Shown here piece after piece: positions 35,413 through 44,772 of a stretch of DNA of 64,000 nt. This DNA comes from Marinactinospora thermotolerans DSM 45154. Lineage in GTDB: Bacteria; Actinomycetota; Actinomycetes; Streptosporangiales; Streptosporangiaceae. Below the pieces are notes generated by a model that was not told the origin of the DNA, made no database searches, and was given only the letters and a program-made list of their open reading frames with translations. The translations under genes were made by a program, and so were the position numbers. The stretch spans positions 124,001-188,000 of the forward strand of contig NZ_FUWS01000010.1 of NCBI RefSeq assembly GCF_900167435.1. Reading direction: 5' to 3'. The first letter of the stretch is position 1; each line of letters opens with the position of its first letter.

Positions 35413-37896
35413 ATGGCCCGAACTACGTCCCAACCTCCGGCGGAACTCGCTGAGAAGATCATCGACATCGACGTCTCCGAGGAAATGCGCGGCAGCTTCC
35501 TGGAGTACGCCTACTCGGTCATCTACCAGCGCGCGCTGCCGGACGCCCGCGACGGGCTCAAGCCCGTTCAGCGGCGCATCCTCTACCAGATGAACGAAAT
35601 GGGCCTGCGGCCCGACCGCGCGCACGTCAAGTGCGCCCGCGTGGTCGGCGAGGTCATGGGAAAGCTGCACCCGCACGGCGACGGCTCCATCTACGACGCG
35701 CTGGTCCGGCTCAGCCAGCCCTTCGCCATGCGCGTCCCGCTCGTCGACGGACACGGCAACTTCGGTTCTCTGGGCGGCGACGACGCACCCGCGGCCATGC
35801 GCTACACCGAGGCGCGCCTGGCCTCCCCCGCCGAGCTGATGGTCGCCTCCATCGACGAGAACGTCGTGGACTTCCGCCCCAACTACGACGGCCAGGAGCA
35901 GGAACCCGAGGTCCTGCCGGCCGCGTTCCCCAACCTGCTGGTCAACGGGGCCTCCGGTATCGCGGTGGGCATGGCGACCAACATGGCGCCGCACAACCTC
36001 GGTGAGGTCATCTCCGCCGCGCGTCACCTCATCGCACACCCCGACGCCACCCTGGACGACCTCATGGAGTTCGTCCCCGGCCCCGACCTGCCCACCGGCG
36101 GCACCATCGTGGGCCTCGACGGCATCCGCGACGCCTATGTGAAGGGCCGCGGCACCTTCCGCACCCGCGCCACCGTGTCGATCGAGAAGGTCACCCCGCG
36201 GCGCACCGGCCTGGTCGTCACCGAGCTGCCCTACAACGTCGGCCCCGAGAAGGTCGTCAGCCGCATCAAGGAACTGGTGCAGGCCAAGAAGATCCAGGGC
36301 ATCTCCGACCTGAAGGACCTCACCGACCGCAACCAGGGCCTGCGGCTGGTGATCGAGCTGAAGAACGGCTTCAACCCCGAGGCCGTCCTGGAGGAGCTGT
36401 ACCGCCTCACGCCGATGGAGGAGTCCTTCGGCATCAACAACGTGGCCCTGGTCGACGGACAGCCGCAGACGCTGGGCCTGCGCGAGCTCCTCTCGGTCTA
36501 CGTCGACCACCGCCTCGAGGTGGTCCGGCGTCGCTGCGAGTTCCGCAGGGCCAAGCGGCAGGAGCGCCTGCACCTGGTCGCGGGCCTGCTGGTCGCGCTG
36601 CTCGGTATCGACGAGGTCATCGCGTTGATCCGCGAATCCGAGGACTCCGGGCAGGCGCGGGAGCGTCTCATGGACCGCTTCGGGCTCTCCGACGTCCAGG
36701 CCCGCTACATCCTGGACACGCCGCTGCGCCGGCTCACCAAGTACGACCGGCTGGAGCTGGAGGGCGAGCGTGACCGCCTCGACTCCGAGATCGCCGAGCT
36801 CACCGCGATCCTGGAGTCCGACGCCAAACTGCGCCGGGTCGTCTCCAAGGAGCTCGCCGAGGTCGCCAAGCAGTACGCCACGCCGCGCCGCACCGTCCTC
36901 AAGGAGAGCTCCGGCGCCACCCGCACCGCCGCGGTCCCGCTGGAGGTCGGCGACGACCCCTGCCACGTCCTGCTGAGCTCCAGCGGGATGCTCGGCCGCA
37001 GCGTGGGGGCCCGGCTTCCGCGGATGTTCGAGGGGCTGCGGGTCCGCCACGACGCGATCACCGCCTCGGTCCCGGCGACGGTGCGCGGTGAGATCGCGAT
37101 CGTCACCGACCTGGGCCGGTTGATCCGGATCCCGGTGCTGGAGCTGCCCGAGGTGCCCGACGAGGGGGCGGACGTGCCGCCGCTGGCCTCCGGCTCCCCG
37201 GTGACGGAGTTCGTGGAGCTGGCCGACGGCGAGCGGGTGATCTCGCTGGCCAGCCTCGCAGGCGACGGACCGGGGCTGGTCGTGGGCACCGAGCAGGGCG
37301 TGGTCAAGCGGGTCACCGACTATCCGCAGAACAAGGACGACTTCGAGGTCATCGGCCTCAAGGAGGGCGACCGGCTCGTCGGCGCGACACAGCTGTCGAC
37401 CGGCGAGGAGGACCTGGTCTTCATCACCTCCGAGGCCCAGCTGCTGCGCTTCCCCGCCTCGTCGGTGCGTCCCCAGGGGCGTCCGGCCGGTGGCGTGGCC
37501 GGTGTCCGGCTGGGCGAGGGCGCCCGCGCCCTGTGGTTCGGGGCGGTTCCCGTCCCCGAGGACTCCGTCGTGCTCACCGTGGCCGGAACCTCCGCCGCGC
37601 TGCCCGGATCCCAGGCCGGCGCGGCGAAGGTGACCCCCTTCGAGGTCTATCCGGTCAAGGGGCGCGCGACCGGGGGTGTTCGCTGCCACCGGTTCCTCAA
37701 GGGCGAGGACACCTTGCTCTTCGCCTGGGTGGGCCGCGCCCCGGCGCGGGCCTCGCGCGCGGACGGCGGACCGGTCCGCCTGCCCGACCTGGACGGACGT
37801 CGCGACGGCTCCGGTGAGGCGCTTCCCCGCCCCATCGCCTTCGTCGGAAGCGGCCAGACCGACACCGGGGTGACCGCACCGGCCTCGGGCTCCTGA
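35413..37896 (+). CDS. parC: DNA topoisomerase IV / gyrase-like subunit A
   Basis: 827 residues. The breakage-reunion domain has [19 protein letters not shown], the [17 protein letters not shown] helix and catalytic Tyr in [10 protein letters not shown]-terminal beta-pinwheel blades follow. The position equivalent to E. coli ParC Ser80 is Gly. With parE 1.7 kb downstream it forms a type II topoisomerase that is separate from the usual gyrA/gyrB pair, judging from its companion genes. The ATG at 35413 lacks a Shine-Dalgarno; CAGAAT seven nt upstream may be a -10. Confidence 0.93.
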   Translation: MARTTSQPPAELAEKIIDIDVSEEMRGSFLEYAYSVIYQRALPDARDGLKPVQRRILYQMNEMGLRPDRAHVKCARVVGEVMGKLHPHGDGSIYDALVRLSQPFAMRVPLVDGHGNFGSLGGDDAPAAMRYTEARLASPAELMVASIDENVVDFRPNYDGQEQEPEVLPAAFPNLLVNGASGIAVGMATNMAPHNLGEVISAARHLIAHPDATLDDLMEFVPGPDLPTGGTIVGLDGIRDAYVKGRGTFRTRATVSIEKVTPRRTGLVVTELPYNVGPEKVVSRIKELVQAKKIQGISDLKDLTDRNQGLRLVIELKNGFNPEAVLEELYRLTPMEESFGINNVALVDGQPQTLGLRELLSVYVDHRLEVVRRRCEFRRAKRQERLHLVAGLLVALLGIDEVIALIRESEDSGQARERLMDRFGLSDVQARYILDTPLRRLTKYDRLELEGERDRLDSEIAELTAILESDAKLRRVVSKELAEVAKQYATPRRTVLKESSGATRTAAVPLEVGDDPCHVLLSSSGMLGRSVGARLPRMFEGLRVRHDAITASVPATVRGEIAIVTDLGRLIRIPVLELPEVPDEGADVPPLASGSPVTEFVELADGERVISLASLAGDGPGLVVGTEQGVVKRVTDYPQNKDDFEVIGLKEGDRLVGATQLSTGEEDLVFITSEAQLLRFPASSVRPQGRPAGGVAGVRLGEGARALWFGAVPVPEDSVVLTVAGTSAALPGSQAGAAKVTPFEVYPVKGRATGGVRCHRFLKGEDTLLFAWVGRAPARASRADGGPVRLPDLDGRRDGSGEALPRPIAFVGSGQTDTGVTAPASGS

Positions 37897-37906
37897 TCCC
37901 CGGGGC

Positions 37907-37922
37907 GGCGGGGCACCCCGCC
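37907..37922 (+). terminator. Terminator hairpin after parC
   Basis: GGCGGGG and CCCCGCC form a tight GC stem 10 bp past the stop, followed by CTTCC. Confidence 0.5.
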
Positions 37923-38024
37923 CTTCCGGGAACGGGGCGGGGTTCGCGGCGACCGCACCCGGCCGCTGGAACGGGAATGCTCACGGCTTCCCCTCTGTTG
38001 GAACGCCCGACGAAAGGAGTACGC

Positions 38025-38351
38025 ATGGCGGAGACGTCGTACGACACCTTTGCCCGTGGCCGCCGCTTCTTCAACCTCGGCGATCCGATCGGCGCGGCCC
38101 GGGTCCTGGCCCCGCTGGCGGAGGCCGAGCCCAACAGCCGCTCGGTCCTGGAGCTCCTCGGCCGGTCCTACTTCCATTCGGCCCAGCTCGCCAAGGCGGA
38201 GGAGACGTTCCGCCGGCTGGTCGAACTCGACCCCTGTGACGCGTGGGCGCACATCGCGCTCGCCCGGACCCTGGAACGGCAGAACCGCGAATCCGAGGCC
38301 GCCCCGCACCGCCGGATGCACGGGGTGATGTCCGGAGGTTCCCTCGACTGA
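38025..38351 (+). CDS. Small tetratricopeptide-repeat protein
   Basis: 108 residues with about two TPR units (ARGRRFFNLGDPIGAARVLA, GRSYFHSAQLAKAEETFRRL, AWAHIALARTLERQNR), so a small helical protein-interaction module. Partner unknown. AAAGGAG lies six nt before the ATG. It stands between parC and Cds1 and ends before a terminator hairpin. Confidence 0.88.
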   Translation: MAETSYDTFARGRRFFNLGDPIGAARVLAPLAEAEPNSRSVLELLGRSYFHSAQLAKAEETFRRLVELDPCDAWAHIALARTLERQNRESEAAPHRRMHGVMSGGSLD

Positions 38352-38373
38352 CCCGGGCGACGACGACGGCGAC

Positions 38374-38398
38374 GGGCCGCTCCCCTTGGGGGCGGCCC
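38374..38398 (+). terminator. Terminator hairpin after TPR gene
   Basis: GGGCCGC (38374-38380) pairs with GCGGCCC (38392-38398), extended by CCCC/GGGG past a bulged T; TT loop. Confidence 0.7.
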
Positions 38399-38407
38399 GC
38401 CCGCGTA

Positions 38408-38413
38408 TACGCT
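38408..38413 (+). promoter_or_regulatory. -10 element for leaderless cds1 mRNA
   Basis: TACGCT lies seven nt before the ATG at 38421, just downstream of the preceding terminator. There is no room for a ribosome-binding site. Confidence 0.65.
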
Positions 38414-38420
38414 TCGTCCC

Positions 38421-39539
38421 ATGTCAGCCTCGCCAGACACCCCCGACCCGTGGATCGACCGCTCGTGCTCCCGCAACCGCTCCTGGAGTGACGAGGCCGT
38501 CCGCAGGATCACCGCCGACGCCGCCCGCTCCGCAGACACCCACCTGCACGTCTTCCCCCTGCCCGAGGAGTGGGGCATCGACCTGTACCTCAAGGACGAG
38601 TCGGTCCACCCCACCGGCAGTCTCAAGCACCGGCTGGCCCGGTCGCTGTTCCTGTACGGGCTGGCCAACGGCTGGATCGACGAGGGGACCACGATCGTCG
38701 AGGCGAGCTCCGGGTCGACCGCGGTCTCCGAGGCCTACTTCGCGCGGCTGCTCGGCCTGGAATTCATCACCGTCGTACCACGCCGGACCAGCCCGGAGAA
38801 GATCGCGCTGATCGAGCGTTACGGCGGTCGCTGCCACTTCGTGGACGTCCCCGCCGAGATGTACACCGAGGCCGAGCGGCTCGCCGCCGAGAGCGGCGGT
38901 CACTACATGGACCAGTTCACCTACGCCGAGCGGGCCACGGACTGGCGCGGTAACAACAACATCGCCGAATCGATCTTCTCCCAGCTCACCCTGGAACGGC
39001 ACCCGATCCCCGACTGGATCGTGGTGGGCGCGGGCACCGGCGGGACCTCGGCCACGATCGGCCGTTACCTGCGTTACCGTCGCCACCACACCCGGCTGGC
39101 CGTCGTGGACCCGGAGAACTCCGCGTTCTTTCCCAGTTGGGTCACCGGCGCGCCCGACTACGCCACCGGCATGCCCTCGCGTATCGAGGGCATCGGCCGT
39201 CCTCGCGTGGAGCCCAGCTTCGTCCCCTCGGTCATCGACGTGATGATCCCGGTGCCGGACGCGGCGAGCATCGCCGCGATGCGCCATCTCAACGACGTCA
39301 CCGGGCTGTGCGCGGGCGGTTCCACCGGTACGAACCTGTGGGGGGTGTGGCGGCTCGTGGCGCGGATGCTCGAGAGCGGACGGCGTGGCAGTGTCGTCAC
39401 GCTGATCTGCGACGGCGGCGAACGGTACCGGCACAGCTACTACGACGACGAGTGGGTCGCCGCCCAGGGCTTGGACCTGCGCCCCTACACCGCCACGCTG
39501 GAGCGCTTCCTCGCCACCGGCGCGTGGGTGGAGGAATAG
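38421..39539 (+). CDS. cds1: PLP-dependent L-cysteine desulfhydrase, Cds1-like
   Basis: 372-residue fold-type II PLP enzyme of the cysteine-synthase family. The PLP Lys is Lys69 in [11 protein letters not shown]. The phosphate-binding loop is [12 protein letters not shown], and [19 protein letters not shown] contacts the substrate. Similarity is highest to mycobacterial Cds1, which breaks L-cysteine into hydrogen sulfide, pyruvate and ammonia; a synthase role cannot be excluded. A probable leaderless promoter precedes it and a convergent terminator follows. Confidence 0.88.
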   Translation: MSASPDTPDPWIDRSCSRNRSWSDEAVRRITADAARSADTHLHVFPLPEEWGIDLYLKDESVHPTGSLKHRLARSLFLYGLANGWIDEGTTIVEASSGSTAVSEAYFARLLGLEFITVVPRRTSPEKIALIERYGGRCHFVDVPAEMYTEAERLAAESGGHYMDQFTYAERATDWRGNNNIAESIFSQLTLERHPIPDWIVVGAGTGGTSATIGRYLRYRRHHTRLAVVDPENSAFFPSWVTGAPDYATGMPSRIEGIGRPRVEPSFVPSVIDVMIPVPDAASIAAMRHLNDVTGLCAGGSTGTNLWGVWRLVARMLESGRRGSVVTLICDGGERYRHSYYDDEWVAAQGLDLRPYTATLERFLATGAWVEE

Positions 39540-39549
39540 CCGGCGGGCC

Positions 39550-39595
39550 CGGTCCCGGCCGCCGCGGTCCCGTGGGAACGTGGCGGCCGGGACCG
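39550..39595. terminator. Bidirectional terminator between cds1 and parE
   Basis: A perfect 14-bp stem CGGTCCCGGCCGCC (39550-39563) / complement (39582-39595) with an 18-nt loop separates the convergent stop codons. Confidence 0.75.
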
Positions 39596-39603
39596 TCCGC
39601 GTC

Positions 39604-41709
39604 TTAGGCGTCGATCCTGGAGAGGTCGAGCTCGCGGGCGCCCTTGGCGATGAACTCGCGTCGAGGCGCGACCTCGTTGCCCATGAGGAGGCTGAACACC
39701 GCCGCGGCCTCCTCGGCCTGCTCCACCCGGATCCGGCGCAGCGTGCGGTAACGCGGGTCCATGGTGGTCTCGGCGAGCTGGTCGGCGTCCATCTCGCCCA
39801 GGCCCTTGTAGCGCTGGACCGGTTCCTTCCAGGTCTTGCCCTTCTTCTCCAACTCGGCGAGCGTGCGGTGCAGCTCGGCGTCGGAGTAGGTGTAGATGTA
39901 CTTGTCCTCGGGACGGGCCCCGCGCTTCTTGCGGACGTTGGTCAGCTCGATGCGGTGCAGCGGGGGCACGGCCGCGTAGACCCGGCCGGCCTCCAGCATG
40001 GGCCGCATGTAGCGGTAGAACAGCGTCAGCAGCAGGCAGCGGATGTGCGCGCCGTCGACGTCGGCGTCGGCCATGAGGATGACCCGGCCATAACGCGCCG
40101 CCTCGACGTCGAAGGTGCGTCCCGACCCGGCCCCGATGACCTGGATGATCGCGGCGCACTCGGCGTTCTTCAGCATGTCGGCCACGGACGACTTCTGGAC
40201 GTTGAGGATCTTGCCGCGGATGGGCAGCAGGGCCTGGAACTCGGAGTCGCGGGCGAGCTTGGCGGTTCCCAGGGCGGAGTCGCCCTCCACGATGAACAGC
40301 TCGCTGCGCTCCAGCCCCTCGCTGCGGCAGTCGACCAGCTTGGCGGGCAGCGCGGAGTTCTCCAGGGCGTTCTTGCGGCGCTGGGTCTCGCGCTGCTGCC
40401 GGGCCGCAAGGCGCGCCTTGGCCGCGTTGGCGACCTTCTCCAAGACGGCGCGCGCCTGCTGCTTCTCGGCCCGCTTGGTGGAGGTCAGGAAGTGCCGTAG
40501 CTCCTTGCCCACCACCTGGGAGACGATGCGGCTGGCGGCCGAGGTGCCCAGGATCTCCTTGGTCTGGCCCTCGAACTGCGGTTCGGGAAGCCGGACCGTC
40601 ACCACCGCGGTGAGGCCCTCCAGCACGTCCTCCTTGACGACCGGGTCGTCACTGGCCTTGAGCAGCTTCGTGCTGCGCAGCTGGTCGTTGATCACGCGCA
40701 CCAGGGCCCGGTCGAAACCGGCGAGGTGGGTGCCCCCCTTGGGGGTGGCGATGACGTTGACGAAGGACCGCACCGTGGTGTCGTACCCCGTGCCCCAGCG
40801 CAGGGCGACGTCGACCTCCAGCTGGCGCTCGACCTCGGTCGGCGTCATGTGGCCGTTCTCGTCGAGGACCGGGACGGTCTCCTTGAACTGGCCGGTGCCC
40901 TGGATGCGCAGCACGTCGCTGACGGGCTCGTCGGGGGCGAGGAAGGTGCAGAACTCGCCGATCCCGCCGTCGAAGCGGAACTCCTCCTCGTAGGGCTCCT
41001 CGCCCTCGGTCCGCTCATCACGCACCGAGATCGTCAGTCCCGGAATGAGGAAGGCCGTCTGACGGGCGCGTTCGAGGAGCGCCTCGCGGGCGATGTCGGC
41101 GTCCTTCAGGAAGATCTGACGGTCGGCCCAGAACCGCACCCGGGTACCGGTGACCTTGCGGGCCACTCTGCGGGTGCGGACGAGGCCGGACTCGGGGGTG
41201 AAGCCCGCGTCGGGGCCGGCGGCGTCGAAGCGTCCGGGAATGCCGCGCCGGAAGCTGATGGCGTTGGTGTGTCCCTCGCGGTCGACCTCGACGTCCAGAC
41301 GCGCCGACAGGGCGTTGACGACGGAGGCGCCGACACCGTGCAGACCACCCGAGGCGGTGTAGGAGCCGGTGCCGAACTTGCCTCCGGCGTGCAGTTTGGT
41401 CATGACCAGCTCGACGCCGGACAGGCCGCTCTTCGGTTCGACGTCGACCGGGATGCCGCGTCCGTTGTCGCGCACCTCGACCGACCCGTCGGCGTGCAGC
41501 ACCACGTCGATACGTGTGCAGAAGCCGCCGAGCGCCTCGTCGACGGCGTTGTCGATGATCTCCCACATGCAGTGGGTCAGGCCCCGGCTGTCGGTGGAGC
41601 CGATGTACATGCCGGGCCGCTTGCGGACCGCCTCAAGACCTTCCAAGACCGAAAGGTGCCGCGCGGAATAATCCTCGGGGTCATGGACGGCTGCGGTGAG
41701 GGCGGTCAC
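39604..41709 (-). CDS. parE: DNA topoisomerase IV / gyrase-like subunit B
   Basis: 701 residues. GHKL ATPase domain with EIIDNAVDEALGG, DNGRGIPVD and GGLHGVGASVVNALS; TOPRIM domain with EGDSALG and MADADVDGAHI; C-terminal YKGLGEMDADQL. It supplies ATP hydrolysis and metal-dependent cleavage to the ParC subunit encoded on the opposite strand. The GTG at 41709 follows AGGAGAG; the longer open frame to 42306 is not homologous. Confidence 0.93.
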   Translation of the reverse strand: MTALTAAVHDPEDYSARHLSVLEGLEAVRKRPGMYIGSTDSRGLTHCMWEIIDNAVDEALGGFCTRIDVVLHADGSVEVRDNGRGIPVDVEPKSGLSGVELVMTKLHAGGKFGTGSYTASGGLHGVGASVVNALSARLDVEVDREGHTNAISFRRGIPGRFDAAGPDAGFTPESGLVRTRRVARKVTGTRVRFWADRQIFLKDADIAREALLERARQTAFLIPGLTISVRDERTEGEEPYEEEFRFDGGIGEFCTFLAPDEPVSDVLRIQGTGQFKETVPVLDENGHMTPTEVERQLEVDVALRWGTGYDTTVRSFVNVIATPKGGTHLAGFDRALVRVINDQLRSTKLLKASDDPVVKEDVLEGLTAVVTVRLPEPQFEGQTKEILGTSAASRIVSQVVGKELRHFLTSTKRAEKQQARAVLEKVANAAKARLAARQQRETQRRKNALENSALPAKLVDCRSEGLERSELFIVEGDSALGTAKLARDSEFQALLPIRGKILNVQKSSVADMLKNAECAAIIQVIGAGSGRTFDVEAARYGRVILMADADVDGAHIRCLLLTLFYRYMRPMLEAGRVYAAVPPLHRIELTNVRKKRGARPEDKYIYTYSDAELHRTLAELEKKGKTWKEPVQRYKGLGEMDADQLAETTMDPRYRTLRRIRVEQAEEAAAVFSLLMGNEVAPRREFIAKGARELDLSRIDA

Positions 41710-42070
41710 GTGGACTCTCCTGCGAATCGAGGGTTTTCGAGCGCGCCGCGGCCGGCGGACCGGGGCGCGGAGGTACAGGGGCGGGCACTGGACGAGCGCG
41801 CCCGTCTGCCGTCGAAGCCGTCCGTGCGTGCTCGTCATCTTCGTGCCATAGGCACAGTAGTTCGAATTGCAGGGTAGCGGCACCCTACGACATCCGCGTA
41901 GCGGAGCGTGTCGCCGGGTATGACACGGACAGGATGTTCCGCCGAACCGGAGAGGTAGGTCACAAACCGGGCGGATTCCGCTGTCGGCGTACAACAGACC
42001 TGGTTGGGAAGGTCTGCGTCCGGTTAGATGTTGTCCTGAGTGACTAGCGCCGAGTATTGAGGAAGGCGAA
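41710..42070. other. Divergent parE/DUF7455 intergenic region
   Basis: 361 bp without a gene. It holds a GTGCC-ATA-GGCAC inverted repeat at 41843-41855 and, near the right end, the likely promoter of the DUF7455 gene. The parE promoter is not obvious. Confidence 0.5.
42001..42029 (+). promoter_or_regulatory. Probable promoter of DUF7455 gene
   Basis: TGGTTG (42001-42006), a 17-bp spacer and TTAGAT (42024-42029) resemble a principal-sigma-factor promoter, about 41 bp before the GTG start. Confidence 0.45.
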
Positions 42071-42301
42071 GTGACTGGAACTCTTGCCCCCACCCAGCCG
42101 CTGACGGCTGCTGACCGTTGCGACCGTTGCGGCGCGCAGGCGTATGTCCGAGTGGTTCTCAACTCCGGTGGCGAACTGCTGTTCTGCGCCCACCACATGC
42201 GTAAGCACGACGAATCGATCCGCAAGATCGCGTCGGACATCCAGGACGAGACCGACCGGCTCCACTCCACCCCCGCCGCCGCGTCCGACGGCGAGCGCTG
42301 A
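42071..42301 (+). CDS. DUF7455 zinc-ribbon-like small protein
   Basis: 76 residues. CDRCGAQAYVRVVL and LFCAHHMRKH supply four Cys/His positions suited to bind zinc, with a helical C-terminus. This is the actinobacterial DUF7455 family, function unknown. GTG start with GGAAGG eight nt upstream; strong terminator after the stop. Confidence 0.9.
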   Translation: MTGTLAPTQPLTAADRCDRCGAQAYVRVVLNSGGELLFCAHHMRKHDESIRKIASDIQDETDRLHSTPAAASDGER

Positions 42302-42317
42302 CCCACAAGAGACGTGC

Positions 42318-42349
42318 GGCGGCGGCCTCCTCACCCGGAGGCCGCCGCC
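42318..42349 (+). terminator. Rho-independent terminator after DUF7455 gene
   Basis: Perfect 13-bp stem GGCGGCGGCCTCC (42318-42330) / complement (42337-42349), 6-nt loop, then GAAGTCTTTTC with a T-rich tail. Confidence 0.88.
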
Positions 42350-42499
42350 GAAGTCTTTTCCGGCCCCCTTTGCGCGGCCGAGTGATCGTGGACACGTGCC
42401 CGAACGGGCCCCCCGACTTTCCACCCTGGGTAGCTTGGGAGGCGGCCACCGCGGCCCGCGGTCGGCGCCACGGTCGCACGACCCGGGAGTGGAGGACCC

Positions 42500-43300
42500 A
42501 TGCTCATCCTGCTGCCGCCATCGGAGGGCAAGGCCGACGAGGGGCGCGGCGCCCTGCTCGACCTCGGCGCGCTCACCCTGCCCGAGGTGAGCTCCGCCCG
42601 CGAGAGCGTGCTGGCGGAGCTGGAGCGGGTGTGCGCGGGCCCCGCCGAGGAGGCGCGCAAGGCGCTGGACCTGTCCCCGGGACAGGCCGCCACCGCGCTC
42701 GAACGCAACCGCGCGCTGCGCACCGCTCCGACTCTGCGCGCCGCCGACCTCTACACGGGCGTCCTCTACGACGCCCTGCGCCTGCCCGACCTGCTCACGG
42801 GCGACTCCGCGCAGCTCACCCGAGACTCCGTCCTGATCTTCTCGGGCCTGTGGGGCGTGGTCGGCCCCGATGACCCGATCCCCCCGTACCGTCTGTCGAT
42901 GGGGGTGCGGCTGCCGGCGCTGGGAGCGCTCGGCGCGTTCTGGCGCGCCCACCTGACGGACCTGCTGACCAAACGGGCGGAGGAGCGGCTCGTCGTGGAC
43001 TGCCGCTCCGCGACCTACGCGGCGGCGTTCCGTCCCACGGGCGCGACCGCCGAACGCACCGTCACCCTTCGGGTCCTGCGCGAGACCATCGTGGCCGGTG
43101 AACCGCGGCGCACCGTCGTCAGCCACATGGCCAAGGCCACCCGCGGAGTGATCGCGCACGCGCTCTTGAGCGCGCGCGTCACCGCGCGGACCCCTCACGA
43201 ACTGCGCGAAGCGCTGCGCGACCTCGACCACGACGTCGAACTCGCCCCGCCCGCGCGGACGGGACAGCCCTATCGGATGGACGTGGTCGTGCGAGACTAG
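42500..43300 (+). CDS. yaaA: YaaA family peroxide-stress protein
   Basis: 266 residues of the YaaA/DUF328 family: MLILLPPSEGKADEGRG at the N-terminus, YTGVLYDAL, and the C-terminal VSHMAKATRGVIAHALL. In E. coli YaaA limits intracellular free iron damage under peroxide stress; the same role here is inference. GGAGG five nt before the ATG sets the start. Confidence 0.92.
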   Translation: MLILLPPSEGKADEGRGALLDLGALTLPEVSSARESVLAELERVCAGPAEEARKALDLSPGQAATALERNRALRTAPTLRAADLYTGVLYDALRLPDLLTGDSAQLTRDSVLIFSGLWGVVGPDDPIPPYRLSMGVRLPALGALGAFWRAHLTDLLTKRAEERLVVDCRSATYAAAFRPTGATAERTVTLRVLRETIVAGEPRRTVVSHMAKATRGVIAHALLSARVTARTPHELREALRDLDHDVELAPPARTGQPYRMDVVVRD

Positions 43301-43353
43301 GATGTGACACGCGACACGACGTGCTCCACGCCCCGTCCTCGTTGGTGGTGCCC

Positions 43354-43677
43354 ATGTCCTCGTCTCGCCTGCCCGCCTCCCGCCCCTCCCCCGGCCCGGT
43401 CCGCCCGTCCGCCCCCGCGACCGGCACCGCGGTCACGGCCGGCACCTCGCCCCTGTACTTCTGCGTCGGCCTGTTCTCGGTGTGGTTCCTCGCCACCCTG
43501 CTGGTGACGGCGACCGGGGCTCAGGACGCGGCCCCCTTCCAGGTGGTGTTCTACGCCCTGCTGGGCGTCGGCGGCTACCTCGCGCCGCCGCGCCGTCCCC
43601 GCGCCCTGCGCGCCCTGGGGTGGGGGCTGGTGGCCGGCTCGCTGGGCGGGATGCTCACCGCCCTGCCCTGGGGCTGA
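43354..43677 (+). CDS. Small membrane protein
   Basis: 107 residues, family not recognised. A Ser/Pro/Ala-rich N-terminal tail of about 40 residues is followed by three hydrophobic segments (about 46-66, 73-87 and 91-107). Either ATG 43354 or GTG 43321 could start it; neither has a strong Shine-Dalgarno. It follows yaaA closely and may be cotranscribed. Confidence 0.65.
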   Translation: MSSSRLPASRPSPGPVRPSAPATGTAVTAGTSPLYFCVGLFSVWFLATLLVTATGAQDAAPFQVVFYALLGVGGYLAPPRRPRALRALGWGLVAGSLGGMLTALPWG

Positions 43678-43683
43678 GCCCTC

Positions 43684-44709
43684 TCACGCCAGGTGCAGCT
43701 CGATCAGGGCGTTGGCGAAGGCCCGCTTCCCCTCCTCGTCCCCCGCCGTGTAGGACCATGGTGCCCTGTGCAGACGGTGCCCCACCTGGTAGAAGTGCCA
43801 CCGCGCGCGGACCTTCTCCTCCCCCGCGTGGAACACCCACCCCATGAGGTGGTGGGCTTCGAGGTCGCGCGGATGCGGTAAGGCGCTCATGCACCACTTG
43901 TCCGCTGCGGCGGCGACCTCGTCCAGGGTCCTCCCGTTGAAGTAGGTGACCTCCTGCCTCATCGCGGCGAGGTACCTCTTGGACTTCAGCAGCCCGCGCT
44001 GCCGTCCGAGGAACCGCTCGATGTGGGCCAACGCGATCATCGAGACCACCGGATGGCCGTGTGGGGCGTTGGCCACCGTCGCACGGGCGAAGTCCATCAT
44101 CTCCTCGTGGCTGCCGCCCCACTTCTCCGAGAGGAGCTGCAACCGCGCCCAGTGACCGGAGAAGAGGGTGGGGCAGCGTTCGACGACCCGCTGCCAGATC
44201 GTGTCGCTGTCGTTCCGGTCGAACTGCAGACCGAGCCCCACCCATTGGAGGCACGACCAGGGCACCGGGTCGTCGGGGAAGAGCTCGGCGGCGGCCAGGA
44301 GGGGGTCTCGCGCGTCGGCGAGGGTGCGGTGGAACAGTTTGAAGCGGTCCGTGCCGACGGTGTCCGCGAAACCGCCGCCTCGGATCCGCCACGCCTCGAC
44401 GATCAGCGTCCGTCCCAGCCACACCAGGATGTCGGCGGCTTCCTGCGGAGGCGTCTCCCGGGTGAGCAGAGCGTGGATCTCACGGCTGAGGCCGACCGCG
44501 GCGGCGCCGAGCGCGTCGACGCGCAGCGCGCGCGTCTCCGGATTCCCTCGTGTCTCCGCCAGGAGGACCAACCCCGCCCGCAGATGGCCCTCTCGCACCG
44601 CGTCGACGCCCGCATCCAGGGCGGGATCGTTCCAACAACGGTCGGCGACGATCCCGCTCATGACCGTTTCCACCCGACCGGCCCTGTGGCCCCCTCCGAA
44701 CAAGCCCAT
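43684..44709 (-). CDS. Unknown helical protein, tandem paralogue A
   Basis: 341 residues, family not recognised. It is about half identical to the next gene, sharing CWNDPALDAGVDAV/REGHL, the DTVGTDRFKLFHRTLADAR block, DPVPWSCLQ, ERCPTLFSGHWARLQLLSEK and HPRDLEAHHLMG. The pattern of helices suggests a TPR-like or HEAT-like solenoid. ATG 44709 aligns with the start of the paralogue (MGLFGGG versus MRLFGRR); ATG 44715 is two codons upstream. No export signal. The two genes are separated by 63 bp. Confidence 0.8.
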   Translation of the reverse strand: MGLFGGGHRAGRVETVMSGIVADRCWNDPALDAGVDAVREGHLRAGLVLLAETRGNPETRALRVDALGAAAVGLSREIHALLTRETPPQEAADILVWLGRTLIVEAWRIRGGGFADTVGTDRFKLFHRTLADARDPLLAAAELFPDDPVPWSCLQWVGLGLQFDRNDSDTIWQRVVERCPTLFSGHWARLQLLSEKWGGSHEEMMDFARATVANAPHGHPVVSMIALAHIERFLGRQRGLLKSKRYLAAMRQEVTYFNGRTLDEVAAAADKWCMSALPHPRDLEAHHLMGWVFHAGEEKVRARWHFYQVGHRLHRAPWSYTAGDEEGKRAFANALIELHLA

Positions 44710-44772
44710 GAGCATGGGAGGATAGCGCCGAAATAGCCCGAAAGCGGGGTTGAGATAACTTTCTAAGCCCGC

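Noticed and set aside
41710-42306. 199-codon upstream extension of parE
   Set aside because: The frame overlaps the DUF7455 gene and a promoter region on the other strand and is not ParE-like.
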